Assembly (NCBI GenBank): GCA_021803205.1
Contig: JAJZMB010000139.1
Location: 1-48,351 of the forward strand
DNA length: 48,351 nt
Origin: Bacillota bacterium
GTDB lineage: Bacteria > Bacillota > Sulfobacillia > RBS10-35 > JAJYVN01
Direction of reading: 5' to 3'
Position 1 is the first letter of the stretch. Every line of letters starts with the position of its first letter. Under the pieces are notes generated by a model. The model was not told where the DNA came from. It did not search any database and was given only the letters and a program-made list of their open reading frames with translations. Below are positions 8,434 through 17,455 of this stretch, piece after piece. A program made the position numbers and the translations under genes.

Positions 8434-9116
8434 GGCAGCACCGCCGTGGGCGCGGCGGCCGCGTGCCCCGCGGCCCAGGCGTCGACGCAGCCGCGCAGGA
8501 GGCTGTCGACCTGCGCGGCCCGGCCCCCCGCACGCAGCAGCCGCAGGGGCTCCTCATCCCGCACCGCTTGCAACCAGAAGCGCTTCCGCTCCTGCACCGT
8601 CGAAATGTGCTCCTGCGCGTATGGCCGCAGCCGCCGATAGGCCGATACCAGCCGACCGTGCTCCGAACCCCACACCCGGGCCAGTTCCCGCTTCAGATGC
8701 GCGGCCAACGCCGGGCTCGCCCCGCCCGTCGAGATCGCCGCCACCAGCCGCCCTCGCCGGAACACCGCCCCATACACGAACTGGCACCGCTCCGGCACAT
8801 CCACCACGTTGACCAGCGCCCGCGCCTGGAGCGCCTCTTCGTACACCGCTTCGTTCACCGCCGGGTCGTCCGTTCCCGCGACCACCAGCGCCGCACCGGC
8901 AACATCCCCCGGCCGGTACGCCCGCCGCTCCCAGCGGATGCTCCCCCGCTCCGCCAGACGCGCCACGCCCGACTCCGCCGCCGGGCTGATCACACGCACC
9001 CGCGCCCCGCTGGGCAGCAGGCTCAGAACCTTCCCCAGCGCCACCGCCCCTGCCCCGATCACCACGCACTCCCGCCCGCGCAGGTCCAGAAATGCCGGAA
9101 AGTAATACTCCCGCAT
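8430..9116 (-). CDS. precorrin-2 dehydrogenase / sirohydrochlorin ferrochelatase (CysG N-terminal type)
   Basis: It oxidises precorrin-2 to sirohydrochlorin with NAD+ and may also insert iron to make siroheme. The 228-residue protein begins REYYFPAFLDLRGRECVVIG, a Rossmann fold with GAGAVALGKV. ISTGGASPALAAHLKREL is the dimerisation and ferrochelatase segment of the Met8/CysG-N/SirC family, and a helical tail follows. ATG 9116 has GGAGG about 12 bases upstream and GGGG nearer. The gene ends inside the hemC TTG start. It lies between hemA and hemC, as in many Clostridia, so the operon serves both siroheme or cobalamin and heme. The symbol is left open because sirC, ylnF and met8 are all used. 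Confidence 0.9.
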   Translation of the reverse strand: MREYYFPAFLDLRGRECVVIGAGAVALGKVLSLLPSGARVRVISPAAESGVARLAERGSIRWERRAYRPGDVAGAALVVAGTDDPAVNEAVYEEALQARALVNVVDVPERCQFVYGAVFRRGRLVAAISTGGASPALAAHLKRELARVWGSEHGRLVSAYRRLRPYAQEHISTVQERKRFWLQAVRDEEPLRLLRAGGRAAQVDSLLRGCVDAWAAGHAAAAPTAVLP

Positions 9117-9237
9117 GCCCCGCAGGCGCCTCCTCACCGGTCCGGAATCCCGGTCTCGCCGCCCTGGGACCAATGCCGCCGGGCAGCCGCGGCCAGCGCC
9201 CAGTGGTGCTGCGCAATCGGCCCAGCGCCGCACCCCG

Positions 9238-10572
9238 CTAATCCCCGGAGGCACGCCCCGCCACGGCGCCGCGGCACGCGCCTCCCGCAACCCCCGGTAG
9301 GGCCGCCACGTCGGTCACATCCAAACCGAAGGCCTCCGCAAAGGCCCGGACGGAGTCATGGCCGCCGGGCGTGCCGGCAAGGTCCCTGAGCCGCCGCACC
9401 GGCTCGTCCAGCAGCTTCTTGGCGACGGAGAACGCCAATTGGCGTACCAGTTCACGCTCGCGTGGCTGCAGAGACCCCAAGCGCCGCAGCATGCGCTCGG
9501 CCTCGGTCTCCGCCACGGATTCGAAGCGCGCGCGCAGGGCACGGATCACCGGGACCGCCCCCTGGCTCTGCAGCCAATCCGACAGGTCGCCCAGACACCC
9601 CTCGATGATCGCGGTCGCGGCCGCCGCCTCGCGGGCGCGCTCCTGGCGTCCGGATGCGGCCACACCCTCCAGATCATCCACATTGCAGAGCCGCACCCCG
9701 GGAATCCCCGCGACCTCCGGGTCCACATCCCGCGGCACCGCGATGTCCACCACCAGCAGGGGCCGCCCACCCCGCCCCGCGGTCGCCCGGCGTACCGCTT
9801 CCGCCGACACCACCACGCTGGGGGCCGCCGTCGAGGTGATCAATACGTCGGCGTGCGCGAGGCGCTCCTCCAGGTCGGGCACCCGCCAGGCGGTGCCCCC
9901 GACGCGCGCGGCAAGGTCCGCGGCACGCCCGCTGTTCCGATTGATCACGTCGATGCGCCCGAAGCCCGCCTCGCGGAGTCGCCGGGCCACCGTCTCGGCG
10001 GTCTCTCCGGCTCCGAACAGCACGGCCGAGCGCCCGTCGAGGACACCGAGGGCCTGCCGGGCGAAGTCCACGGCGGCCGCGCCCACCGAGACCGGGCTGG
10101 ACCCGAGACCGGTCTCGGTGTGGACGCGCTTGGCGCAGGCCAGGGCATGGTGGAAGAGTGCGTGCAGGTACTTGCCGACCGTTCCGGCCTCGGCGGAACG
10201 AAGGTAGGCGTCCTTGACCTGCCCCAGCACTTGGGTCTCCCCCAGCACCAGCGACTCCAGACCGCAGGTGACGCGGCAGAGATGCCGCAGTACATCGGCG
10301 GGTCCCACGTGGCAATATACATGGGGTCGGAGTTCTTCCGGCGTCGTACCGGCGCGGCGGGCCAGGTACGCGCAGATCCGCCCGACGGCAAGGGCCGGAT
10401 CCGGCGCGGCGGAGTATATCTCCGTACGGTTGCAGGTGCAGAGGACGGCGGTCTCGGGCACTTCGGGAGCGGCCAGCGCGGGGAGTTCATCGGCGCCGAC
10501 GACGCATCGTTCGCGCAGCGACAGCGCCGCGGTGTGCTGATCAAGGCCGACGGCGATCAGGTGCACGGCCAC
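9238..10572 (-). CDS. hemA: glutamyl-tRNA reductase
   Basis: GluTR reduces Glu-tRNA(Glu) to glutamate-1-semialdehyde, the first committed step of the C5 tetrapyrrole route. The 444-residue protein has the catalytic cysteine Cys47 in LCTCNRTEIY, the GLESLVLGETQVLGQVK signature, the NADPH fold around GAGETAETVARRL (~187-199) and the C-terminal dimerisation helix with EAERMLRRLGSLQPRE. The GTG at 10572 follows AAGGGA. It is the first gene of the operon and has a good promoter at 10690-10718. Feedback control of HemA by heme is known in other bacteria but cannot be read here. Confidence 0.96.
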   Translation of the reverse strand: MAVHLIAVGLDQHTAALSLRERCVVGADELPALAAPEVPETAVLCTCNRTEIYSAAPDPALAVGRICAYLARRAGTTPEELRPHVYCHVGPADVLRHLCRVTCGLESLVLGETQVLGQVKDAYLRSAEAGTVGKYLHALFHHALACAKRVHTETGLGSSPVSVGAAAVDFARQALGVLDGRSAVLFGAGETAETVARRLREAGFGRIDVINRNSGRAADLAARVGGTAWRVPDLEERLAHADVLITSTAAPSVVVSAEAVRRATAGRGGRPLLVVDIAVPRDVDPEVAGIPGVRLCNVDDLEGVAASGRQERAREAAAATAIIEGCLGDLSDWLQSQGAVPVIRALRARFESVAETEAERMLRRLGSLQPRERELVRQLAFSVAKKLLDEPVRRLRDLAGTPGGHDSVRAFAEAFGLDVTDVAALPGVAGGACRGAVAGRASGD

Positions 10573-10689
10573 AGATCCCTTCCGTGAGTACCCGGCCGGA
10601 CGGCAGGCGTCTTCAGGAACAAGAGACGCGGTCGCGGAGCCGCCGCGCTGGCGAGCGCAGAGTGACGCACGCCCGTCCGGGTCGCCGCG

Positions 10690-10718
10690 ATTGTAATACT
10701 CTGCCCAGACACGGGCAA
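10690..10718 (-). promoter_or_regulatory. sigma-A-like promoter of the hemA operon
   Basis: On the minus strand, TTGCCC (10718-10713) and TACAAT (10695-10690) are separated by exactly 17 bases. Transcription would start near 10683, giving a leader of about 110 bases before hemA. It lies in the gap after menG. Confidence 0.65.
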
Positions 10719-10747
10719 ACCGGGCTGCGCTCCTCCCCGAGCGTCGT

Positions 10748-11590
10748 CTATCGCACGCGCGCCGTGTGCAGACAGACGATGCCCGCCGACAGGCGACGGA
10801 AGGCGACGTCGGTCATACCTGCGGCCGCCATGCGCCTGGCGACCTCCTCAGCCTCGGGAAACGCCTCCAGGGAGCGGGGCAACCAGGCGTATGGAGCCAC
10901 GGGCAGCCGCGCCCTGGCTGCCCACCTTCCGAGCAGTGGCAGGATCGTGCGGAAGTAGAAAAGGAAGGGCCCGCGGATGAGCGAGGCGGGCGGATGGCTG
11001 AGTTCCATGATGGCGATGCGGCCGCCCGGGCGCACGACACGCACCATCTCCGTGAAGGCTCGGTCCAGGTCGGCGACGTTGCGCATCACCCAGGCGGAGG
11101 CCGCCGCGTCGAAGCTGTCGTCGGGGAACCCCAGGTCCAGCGCATCCCCAAGCATCAGGTCGACGCGCCCCACCATGCCCGCGGCCATCAGCTTCCGCCT
11201 GGCCACAACCAGCATACCCGGGGAGAAGTCCACCCCGACCACATGTCCCGCCGGCCCGACGTGGGAGGCCAGCAGCAGGCTGAGCTCGGCCGTGCCGCAA
11301 CCGACGTCCAACACGCGGGCCCCGGCGGGGATGCCGCAGAGGCGGCGAAAGGCACGCTGCCAGAGTCGCCACACCCCGGCCGTCATGACGATGTTCATCA
11401 GATCGTAATGGCGCGCGATCCGGTCGAAGAGCGACGGAATAAAGACGGCCTTGTCCAGGCCCGCCGCCGTCCCGGATGTCGACGCCCCGACCGAAGACGC
11501 CTCGCGGCGCACGGCATCCTCAGGCGTGCCTGCCGGCGGCGGAGCCACGCCCCCCCCGCCGTTGCCGGACCAAGCCGGTGGCACCGGCAC
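10748..11590 (-). CDS. menG: demethylmenaquinone methyltransferase (UbiE/MenG family)
   Basis: It methylates demethylmenaquinone with SAM to give menaquinone, the respiratory quinone. The core has FDRIARHYDLMN, the SAM loop VLDVGCGTAELSLLLA, GVDFSPGML, WVMRNVADLDRAF and the UbiE-type ELSHPP. The GTG at 11590 has GGGAGG about 6 bases upstream and gives 280 residues. About 45 residues of low-complexity Pro/Gly/Ala sequence precede the conserved core at LDKAVFIPSLFDRIA, so a later start is possible. The gene stands alone, with its own promoter upstream and the hemA promoter directly after it. MenG rather than UbiE is chosen because the organism looks like Bacillota. Confidence 0.88.
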   Translation of the reverse strand: MPVPPAWSGNGGGGVAPPPAGTPEDAVRREASSVGASTSGTAAGLDKAVFIPSLFDRIARHYDLMNIVMTAGVWRLWQRAFRRLCGIPAGARVLDVGCGTAELSLLLASHVGPAGHVVGVDFSPGMLVVARRKLMAAGMVGRVDLMLGDALDLGFPDDSFDAAASAWVMRNVADLDRAFTEMVRVVRPGGRIAIMELSHPPASLIRGPFLFYFRTILPLLGRWAARARLPVAPYAWLPRSLEAFPEAEEVARRMAAAGMTDVAFRRLSAGIVCLHTARVR

Positions 11591-11988
11591 ACACCCCTCC
11601 CGTGTCGCCGCCCGGATCGAAGCAGGCAGGCCGGCGCGCCGCCCCCGCCCGCACGCGCGCAGACCGGGAGCGTGGTCATTATGGACGAAGCCGCGCGGCG
11701 ACTCAAGACGCCGCCACAGGATCCAGCGCAGATGCCGCCTGGACACAGGCGCCGCAGGCCCTACCACCCGGCGGGTCCGCCATGGAACCCTCAGGGGCGC
11801 CGGACCCGGCGAGGAGGCCCGGGGCGCGGCGCGGGCGCGGCGGGCGCCGACCCCGCTGCGCCCGGGACTTGCCGGCAGGACCCCGCGGCACCACGACGAA
11901 CCTGGTAAGGGACGCGCCGGCGCTTTCTGCGTCGTGCGTGTGAGGCTCGACGGAGCGCTGTGCCTGTGCATGAGGGAGGCGGGGAGCG
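11591..11988. other. divergent intergenic region menG / HEAT-repeat gene
   Basis: This is 398 bases between divergent genes. It contains the menG promoter. No convincing promoter for the rightward gene was found, and no open frame here has protein-like composition. Confidence 0.45.
11678..11706 (-). promoter_or_regulatory. sigma-A-like promoter of menG
   Basis: On the minus strand, TTGAGT (11706-11701), a 17-base spacer, and CATAAT (11683-11678). The predicted start is near 11671, about 80 bases before the menG GTG. Confidence 0.65.
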
Positions 11989-12609
11989 GTGTTCGGAGTC
12001 TGGGTGCTTGCCGGTGCCGTCGTCGTGGCCGCCGTCGGCACGCTGGTCGGGGCCGGGCGTCGCGCGGCGCGCGTCGCGCGGCTGGGTCGTGCGGAACGGC
12101 GCATCCGGCAGGCATTGCTTGTGGATGCCGGCGACGCGTCGCGCGCGCGCATCGCGGCGTTGGCCGGTTCCGTCCGCAGCCTGACTGCGGCCGAAGCAGG
12201 CTCCCTGGTGCTGGCCAGTCGCCGCAGCTTCTCGCGCGACATCGTCCCCATCCTGGTGGCGGCACTGGGTCACCGTGACCAAACCGTCCGCGAAGACGCC
12301 TCACGAGCCCTGGCCGATCTCGGCTCACCAGGCCTGCTGGCGGCGTGGCAATCCCTGGATGCCGCGCCGGACGGCGCTGACGGGCCGGAAGCCTTCCTGC
12401 TGCGCCATCCGGACTGGCTGTTCCAGCGTTTGGTCGAAGGGTACGCCGCGGAGGGCGAAGCCTCTGTCCGTCGACATGAGCGACTCTGGCGGCAGAGCGG
12501 GATGATGCAACGCCTCACCCTGCTCCAAGCGGGTTCGGACGCGATCAACGCCCTGCGCGGCAGCGCCATCTGCCATATCCTGGGCAGCGGCGGCGACCGC
12601 GTGGCCTGA
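11989..12609 (+). CDS. membrane-anchored HEAT-repeat-like protein
   Basis: A GTG start after GGGAGG and GGGGAG gives 206 residues. The first ~25 (FGVWVLAGAVVVAAVGTLVG) form one membrane helix followed by Arg-rich residues, so the rest should be cytoplasmic. Residues ~60-120 contain paired helices such as VPILVAALGHRDQTVREDAS, then RALADLGSPG, the pattern of HEAT/PBS-lyase-type repeats used for protein docking. The C-terminal part is also helical. No enzyme motif is visible. It lies upstream of a 3D-domain wall protein on the same strand, separated by 86 bases. The role is unknown; a scaffold at the membrane is the most that can be said. Confidence 0.6.
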   Translation: MFGVWVLAGAVVVAAVGTLVGAGRRAARVARLGRAERRIRQALLVDAGDASRARIAALAGSVRSLTAAEAGSLVLASRRSFSRDIVPILVAALGHRDQTVREDASRALADLGSPGLLAAWQSLDAAPDGADGPEAFLLRHPDWLFQRLVEGYAAEGEASVRRHERLWRQSGMMQRLTLLQAGSDAINALRGSAICHILGSGGDRVA

Positions 12610-12695
12610 AATGCGGGGCGACACCGCACCGTCTGCCCGGCGCCCGGACGACAGGAACCGCTCGGCGGGCACACTCTCGCCGGGGGTTGTTTGTT

Positions 12696-13526
12696 GTGGT
12701 CCGATCATCTCACGGCGTCCGCCTGCGTATCACCGCCGCGGTGCTGGTGTTCGCCGCGGGTCTAATCTGCGCCGAAGGCATGGCGACCCATCCCCGCTGG
12801 GCGGCGGGCGTCATCAACGCCGCGCACACCCTCCGCCTCACCGCATACAGCGCGGTAGCCTTCCGCCGCGAGCGCCTGGTGCCGTATCCCGCCGTCAGCG
12901 TCTCTGACCCGAACCTGCCCGCTGGCATCCACCAAATACTCGAACCCGGCAGGGTGGGCACAATGTGGCAGGACGGCATCGCCCTCTATCTCACCCCGGG
13001 CCCCGGCGCGCGCGCCGCCGCACCACCGGGACGGGGCGCGCCGGCGGCATCCGTAGTCGCGCCCCGTCCCGCGGAGATCAAGGTGTTCTCGCAACGGATG
13101 GCGACGCCGCCGCAAAGGACCATCGTCGCCGTGGGCACATCCCCGGACTACGTCCAGGCCGGCGGCCACTTCTATCATTACGGGCAGGTGCTCGTGATGC
13201 GCGCCACTGCGTACGACGCCACCGCGGCGAGCAACGGTCGCTGGACGGGGCAGGCCTCGGCCATCGGCCTGCCGCTGAACTACGGCATCGCCGCGGTCGA
13301 TCCCCACATCATCCCGTTGGGCAGCCGCCTCTACGTTGAGGGCTACGGCATGGCCATCGCGGCGGACACCGGCTCGGCGATCATTGGCGAGCGCATCGAC
13401 CTCTTCTTCTGGAATAGCCCGGCCGGTATCGCGGCCTTCGGCATCCGGACGCTCCGCGTCTATGTGCTGGACGACCCCCGTCTGCCGCCCGTACCGGTAC
13501 CCCCAGATCTCCGCAGTTCTGCGTGA
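12696..13526 (+). CDS. exported 3D-domain protein (YabE/YocH-like cell-wall protein)
   Basis: The C-terminal ~90 residues form a 3D domain: VMRATAYDATAASNG, then GIAAVDPHIIPLGSRLYVEG, and AIAADTGSAIIGERIDLFF, which carries the aspartates that name the domain. This double-psi barrel is found in resuscitation-factor-like and lytic-transglycosylase-like wall proteins of Bacillota. The N-terminus has a hydrophobic export or anchor segment (ITAAVLVFAAGLICAEGM). The segment ILEPGRVGTMWQDG resembles the end of a G5 domain. GTG 12696 is chosen because GGGGG lies 9 bases upstream; an in-frame TTG at 12687 would abut that site. Likely acts on peptidoglycan outside the membrane. Confidence 0.8.
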   Translation: MVRSSHGVRLRITAAVLVFAAGLICAEGMATHPRWAAGVINAAHTLRLTAYSAVAFRRERLVPYPAVSVSDPNLPAGIHQILEPGRVGTMWQDGIALYLTPGPGARAAAPPGRGAPAASVVAPRPAEIKVFSQRMATPPQRTIVAVGTSPDYVQAGGHFYHYGQVLVMRATAYDATAASNGRWTGQASAIGLPLNYGIAAVDPHIIPLGSRLYVEGYGMAIAADTGSAIIGERIDLFFWNSPAGIAAFGIRTLRVYVLDDPRLPPVPVPPDLRSSA

Positions 13527-13813
13527 GGCCCGCAGGGGCCGGCCGCTCGCGTGCCGGACCCAGGGGCGAGCCGGTGGCGATTGGGACGGAACCGGTCCGG
13601 CCGGGGATCGTCCCACCGCGTGGAATGTCGCACGTGCGCGCCGCATTCCCCGGCCTAAACTGCCCCTCGCCCGGCGGGTGCCCGGCATGCTAGGGTATGG
13701 ACAGCCTTCGGCGACGTGGTGGGCCGCCCCCCGGCCGGGGAGGGGGGACGGGCGCCCTGCAACCTGCTGGCCCCCGTAGCCCCGCCGAACACACACGCAC
13801 TCCGCCCCGACGG

Positions 13814-16285
13814 ATGGAATGGGTTTTGGGCGTGCATCTGCTGCCGTGCCGCGTCACCCTGGCCCGCTGTGCCGCGCTCCTGTGGTTGCCCCTGGCACTC
13901 CTTTGCGCCGGGGTGCCTGCGGGCGCGGCCCCGTCCGCCGTCATCCAACCCGCCGCGGGCGCGGTGCTCACCGCGCCGCCGCCGGCCGTCACCGCCCGCC
14001 TGGAAGGGCCCCCGAGCCGGGACGCCCGCCTCGAGGTGCTGAATGCGAGACGCCAGGACATGGGCAACGGCCCCCCGCAGGTGTTCGGCGATACCCTCCG
14101 CGTGACTCTGCCGCGCCTGGCTCCGGGCATCTACACGGTGACCTGGTCCTCGGGCACGGTTTCGGGCGCGTCATCGTTCACCGTATGGCAGGGCGGGCCG
14201 CTGCCGCCAGCGATGCTCCGCGCCGCATACGGAGGCCCGGTGCAGGGGCCGCTGCCGCCAGCGTTGGGCCCGTGCCTGCTGATCGCGCTGCTGGCAGGTC
14301 TGGTCGGGCTCGGATCCCTCGCCCTCCCGAGCGCGGGCGGGGCGCCCGGTTTCTTTCCCCGCTCCGGAGCCGACGCCCGTGGCAGATCGTCCTCCGGCCT
14401 TCTGCGCTTGGCCGGCCTGACCCTGGCGGGCGCCTGTGCGGCGGCGGACGCCATGCATACGCAGGCGGTCGTCGGTGTTCCGATCCGCTCGCTGTTCACG
14501 GACCCTTTGACCAGGCTTGTGCTGCTGCGCGGCATCGGGCTCGGCGGCCTGGTCGCTGCGGGACTCGGCATCGGTGCGGCCGCGCTTGCCCGCAATGTGC
14601 GCGGCAGCGCCGCGCTGCTGGGACTGGCGCTGATACCCGTCTTGCTCATGGTGCCCGCCGTGCAGGGTGGGAACGGCATCACCTTCGTCGTGGCACTGGC
14701 CACCGGCGCTGGCCTCGGTCTCTATGCCGGTGCCTGGCCGCACGCGCTCCGCCACCGCGCCTGGGCGAATCCGGTGCCACGCCTGCTGGGACTGGCCGTT
14801 GCCCTGGCCGCAGGAATTCCCCTGTTCCTCCACTGGCGGCCGGTCAGGGGGGTCCCCGGCATCGTCGCGGCCTGCGCCGCCCTCTGCGCCATCGTGCTCG
14901 GCCGCCCCAACGCCGCGCGCCGCCTCACGGGGCTGGCCCAAATCCTGGGCCTGGCGGCCGCGGTGTCGCTGGCTCCGGCCCTGGCGGCGAGTTCCCAGAC
15001 AGCCGGTGTCCGTCTCCTCCCGCGACAACTCCACTGGGCATACGCCACCCCTGGACGGAGCACGAACATCCGCCTGGCTGTCTCCCCTCTCCAGGTGGGC
15101 GTCAACGTCGTCCGAATCACGGATCCCGCCGCCCACAGCGTTGCGCTGCCGGTGACCCTCCGCAATGCAAACGTCCCCGGATTGACGCGCCGGCTGACCC
15201 TGCCCCGGATCGCCGCGGGTGTATATGCGCTGGCCACCCCCGCCCTCAGCCAGCCCGGCCTCTGGCAGGTGGATGCGGTCGGGGAGACCTTCCATTTGGC
15301 GTTGGGTAGCGCGGCGCCCCTGGTACAGGGCTGCCAGGGCGCCTTCCAGGGCTTTGATGCGGAGGTGGCCCGACTCCGAGGGTCCGTCCGGGCCCTGGCG
15401 ACCGATCCGGGCGACGGTACGCTGGCCATCGCCGCAACGTCCGCCGGTGTATACGCCACCAACGACGGCGGGCGGACCTGGCGGCCGGCCGGCAATCCCG
15501 GCCTGGTCAACGCCCTGGCCATCGGACTGTACGGTGAGTGGTTCGCGGCCACTTCCGCAGGCCTCCAGGTAAGCCAGGACGGCGGCGCACACTGGAATCC
15601 GGCCGCCCGACCCCGCACCGCCGTGTCCGCGGTCGCCGCCCCCCTGTATCCCGCCGGCACGCTCGCCTGGGCGCTCTCCACGACCCACACTTACGGCGGA
15701 GCGTCCAGCCAGACGTTTACGACATCCTGGGCCACGCATTGGACACCTGCGGGACCGTCGCCCCCCAACGGTACGCTTACCCTCCTGGCCCTGCCGGGCG
15801 CGCTGTCCGGGCAGCCCGTGACGCTGCTCAGCGCAGGGAGCGCGGGGCTGGCGGTCAGCACAGACGGGGGACAGCGCTGGAAGGCGGTCGCGGGCGTGCC
15901 GGGGCCTTTGCCGGGGTTGGCCGCCGGCGCGAAGGCCTTCTGGGCCGCGGGACCCGCCGGCATATTCACCGCAGCGCGGCCGCAAGGCCCGTGGCGATCC
16001 GTTCCTCTGGCCGTGTTCGGTCCCGTCACCGGCATCGCCGCCGCGGGCCCGAACGGGGACGAGGTGTTCACCGCCGTCGCCGGCGCGGGGCTGCTGGTCA
16101 CCACCGACGGGGGAAGCAGTTGGCGCGGCGCCGGATGTACCGGGGGTACCATTTCCACCATGGTGGGCACCTTCACGCGCGGCTTGCCGGTCCCGCCTCC
16201 CAGTGGCGCGCCCCTGCTGTACATCGGGGACGTGAGCGGCCAGGTCGCCTCTCTCTGGCCGGCGGCAACCACCGCCGGGGGTTGA
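13814..16285 (+). CDS. CopC-like / polytopic membrane / beta-propeller fusion protein
   Basis: An 823-residue protein in four parts. (1) A hydrophobic signal or anchor segment (ALLWLPLALLCAGVPAGA). (2) A CopC-like Ig fold of ~110 residues (QPAAGAVLTAPPPAVTARL ... GIYTVTWSSGTVSGASSFTV), but without the usual copper-binding His residues. (3) About eight membrane helices, resembling the CopD half of CopC-CopD (YcnJ-type) proteins. (4) A YtkA/FixH-like Ig domain (VGVNVVRITDPAAHSVALP) followed by a beta-propeller with Asp-box repeats such as TNDGGRTW, SQDGGAHW, STDGGQRW and TTDGGSSW. Metal handling is inferred only from the first half. ATG 13814 has a weak ribosome-binding site; a GTG at 13832 is possible. 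Convergent with murB. Confidence 0.7.
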   Translation: MEWVLGVHLLPCRVTLARCAALLWLPLALLCAGVPAGAAPSAVIQPAAGAVLTAPPPAVTARLEGPPSRDARLEVLNARRQDMGNGPPQVFGDTLRVTLPRLAPGIYTVTWSSGTVSGASSFTVWQGGPLPPAMLRAAYGGPVQGPLPPALGPCLLIALLAGLVGLGSLALPSAGGAPGFFPRSGADARGRSSSGLLRLAGLTLAGACAAADAMHTQAVVGVPIRSLFTDPLTRLVLLRGIGLGGLVAAGLGIGAAALARNVRGSAALLGLALIPVLLMVPAVQGGNGITFVVALATGAGLGLYAGAWPHALRHRAWANPVPRLLGLAVALAAGIPLFLHWRPVRGVPGIVAACAALCAIVLGRPNAARRLTGLAQILGLAAAVSLAPALAASSQTAGVRLLPRQLHWAYATPGRSTNIRLAVSPLQVGVNVVRITDPAAHSVALPVTLRNANVPGLTRRLTLPRIAAGVYALATPALSQPGLWQVDAVGETFHLALGSAAPLVQGCQGAFQGFDAEVARLRGSVRALATDPGDGTLAIAATSAGVYATNDGGRTWRPAGNPGLVNALAIGLYGEWFAATSAGLQVSQDGGAHWNPAARPRTAVSAVAAPLYPAGTLAWALSTTHTYGGASSQTFTTSWATHWTPAGPSPPNGTLTLLALPGALSGQPVTLLSAGSAGLAVSTDGGQRWKAVAGVPGPLPGLAAGAKAFWAAGPAGIFTAARPQGPWRSVPLAVFGPVTGIAAAGPNGDEVFTAVAGAGLLVTTDGGSSWRGAGCTGGTISTMVGTFTRGLPVPPPSGAPLLYIGDVSGQVASLWPAATTAGG

Positions 16286-16309
16286 TACCGGGCGCGGACG
16301 CATGCACAT

Positions 16310-16354
16310 CGCAGGCCAGCGCGCTCACCGGGGCGGCGGGCCCGCTGGCCTGCG
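16310..16354. terminator. hairpin between convergent CopC-fusion and murB
   Basis: CGCAGGCCAGCG (16310-16321) is perfectly complementary to CGCTGGCCTGCG (16343-16354), with a 21-base loop. It lies 25 bases after the fusion gene and 94 bases after murB. There is no T-run on either side. A bidirectional end or stabilising structure is inferred. Confidence 0.5.
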
Positions 16355-16447
16355 GGGCGGGCCGCAAAACCCGTTGCGGGGCTTGGTCGCGTCGCTGAAG
16401 GCATCCGGGGAATGGTAGCCTGGGAGCGGCACCAAGGCCGCCCCGTC

Positions 16448-17455
16448 TCAGTCCACCTTCCCGTCCAGCAACGCGAGCAGGGCCTCCCTCCCCCAAAGCC
16501 AACACAGCTCCGGTTCCAACCGCACGCCGAAGCACGCCTGGACCTGCGCGCGCACCAGTGCCATCAGGCCGATGACCTCCGCCGCGCGCGCCTGCCCGAG
16601 GTTGACGATGAAGTTGCCGTGTTTGGGAGACACCTGGGCGTCACCACACCGCCAACCCCGGCAGCCGGCGGCCTCGATGAGCCGACCCGCGTAGTCGCCG
16701 GGCGGATTGCGCCAGATGCTGCCGGCATTGGGCAATTCCAGGGGCTGCGTCTGCCGCCGCCGCAAGGCGCGCGCCCGCAACTCCGCGCGCACCACTGCGG
16801 CATCTGTGGAGCGGAGCGCCAAGACGGCGCCCAGTGCCACCAGCCCGTCGTCCTGCAGGCGGCTGGTGCGATAACCAAAGCGCATCTCGGCCCCAGTGAT
16901 CTCGACCAGGTGCCCATCAGGGGTTAACGCCCGGACGCGCCGCACCACCGCCCCCATGTCGCCGGCGGCGGTTCCGGCGTTCATGGCCAACGCTCCGCCC
17001 ACGGTACCCGGCACCCCCGCGACCCCCTCGAGACCGGCCAGGCCCCGAGCAGCGGCCGCTTGGATCAGCGGCGACAGATGCACACCCGCCCCGACCTCGA
17101 CCGAGGTCCCGGAGAAGCGGGTTGTGCCGCACGCGGTCTGCAGGTCAATGGCCAATCCTGGGAATCCCTCGTCGGGACAGAGGAGGTTGCTCCCCAGGCC
17201 AATGACTCGCCAAGACAGACCCCGCATGGTTGCCCACCGCAGGGCCTGCGCCACATCCGCCTCGCTATCGGGAACGGCCAGCAAAAGGGCCGGGCCGCCG
17301 ATGCGCATCGTGGTGTGCCGTGCAAGCGGTTCTCCAGGGTGGATCCGGCCACACATCACCCCCCGCAGTTCCGTCTCCAGCCGCGCGGCATCCGCCGGAT
17401 CGGCGGCCGGAGCAGCCTCACGCCGCTCTCCCGGGCGCTCTCCGCCCGCACTCAT
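16448..17455 (-). CDS. murB: UDP-N-acetylenolpyruvoylglucosamine reductase
   Basis: MurB reduces UDP-GlcNAc-enolpyruvate to UDP-MurNAc with FAD and NADPH. The 335-residue protein has TTMRIGGPALLL, the FAD loop VIGLGSNLL, VPGTVGGALAMNAG, FGYRTSRL, and NAGSIWRNP with the catalytic Ser, then GNFIVNLGQA. The FGYRTSRL loop without the large insert fits the short (Bacillus-like) MurB class. ATG 17455 overlaps the murG stop as ATGA. About 30 extra N-terminal residues precede the core. murB is the last gene of the cluster here; murC, which normally lies between murG and murB, is missing. Confidence 0.95.
   Translation of the reverse strand: MSAGGERPGERREAAPAADPADAARLETELRGVMCGRIHPGEPLARHTTMRIGGPALLLAVPDSEADVAQALRWATMRGLSWRVIGLGSNLLCPDEGFPGLAIDLQTACGTTRFSGTSVEVGAGVHLSPLIQAAAARGLAGLEGVAGVPGTVGGALAMNAGTAAGDMGAVVRRVRALTPDGHLVEITGAEMRFGYRTSRLQDDGLVALGAVLALRSTDAAVVRAELRARALRRRQTQPLELPNAGSIWRNPPGDYAGRLIEAAGCRGWRCGDAQVSPKHGNFIVNLGQARAAEVIGLMALVRAQVQACFGVRLEPELCWLWGREALLALLDGKVD

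Noticed and set aside
11703..12328. N-terminal extension of menG across the promoter region
   Set aside because: The extra sequence is Arg/Pro-rich without any fold, crosses the sigma-A-like promoter, and the GTG at 11590 has a good ribosome-binding site.
14171..16309. A 712-codon open frame opposite the CopC-like fusion
   Set aside because: Gly/Arg/Gln-rich with no domain; antisense shadow of the real gene.
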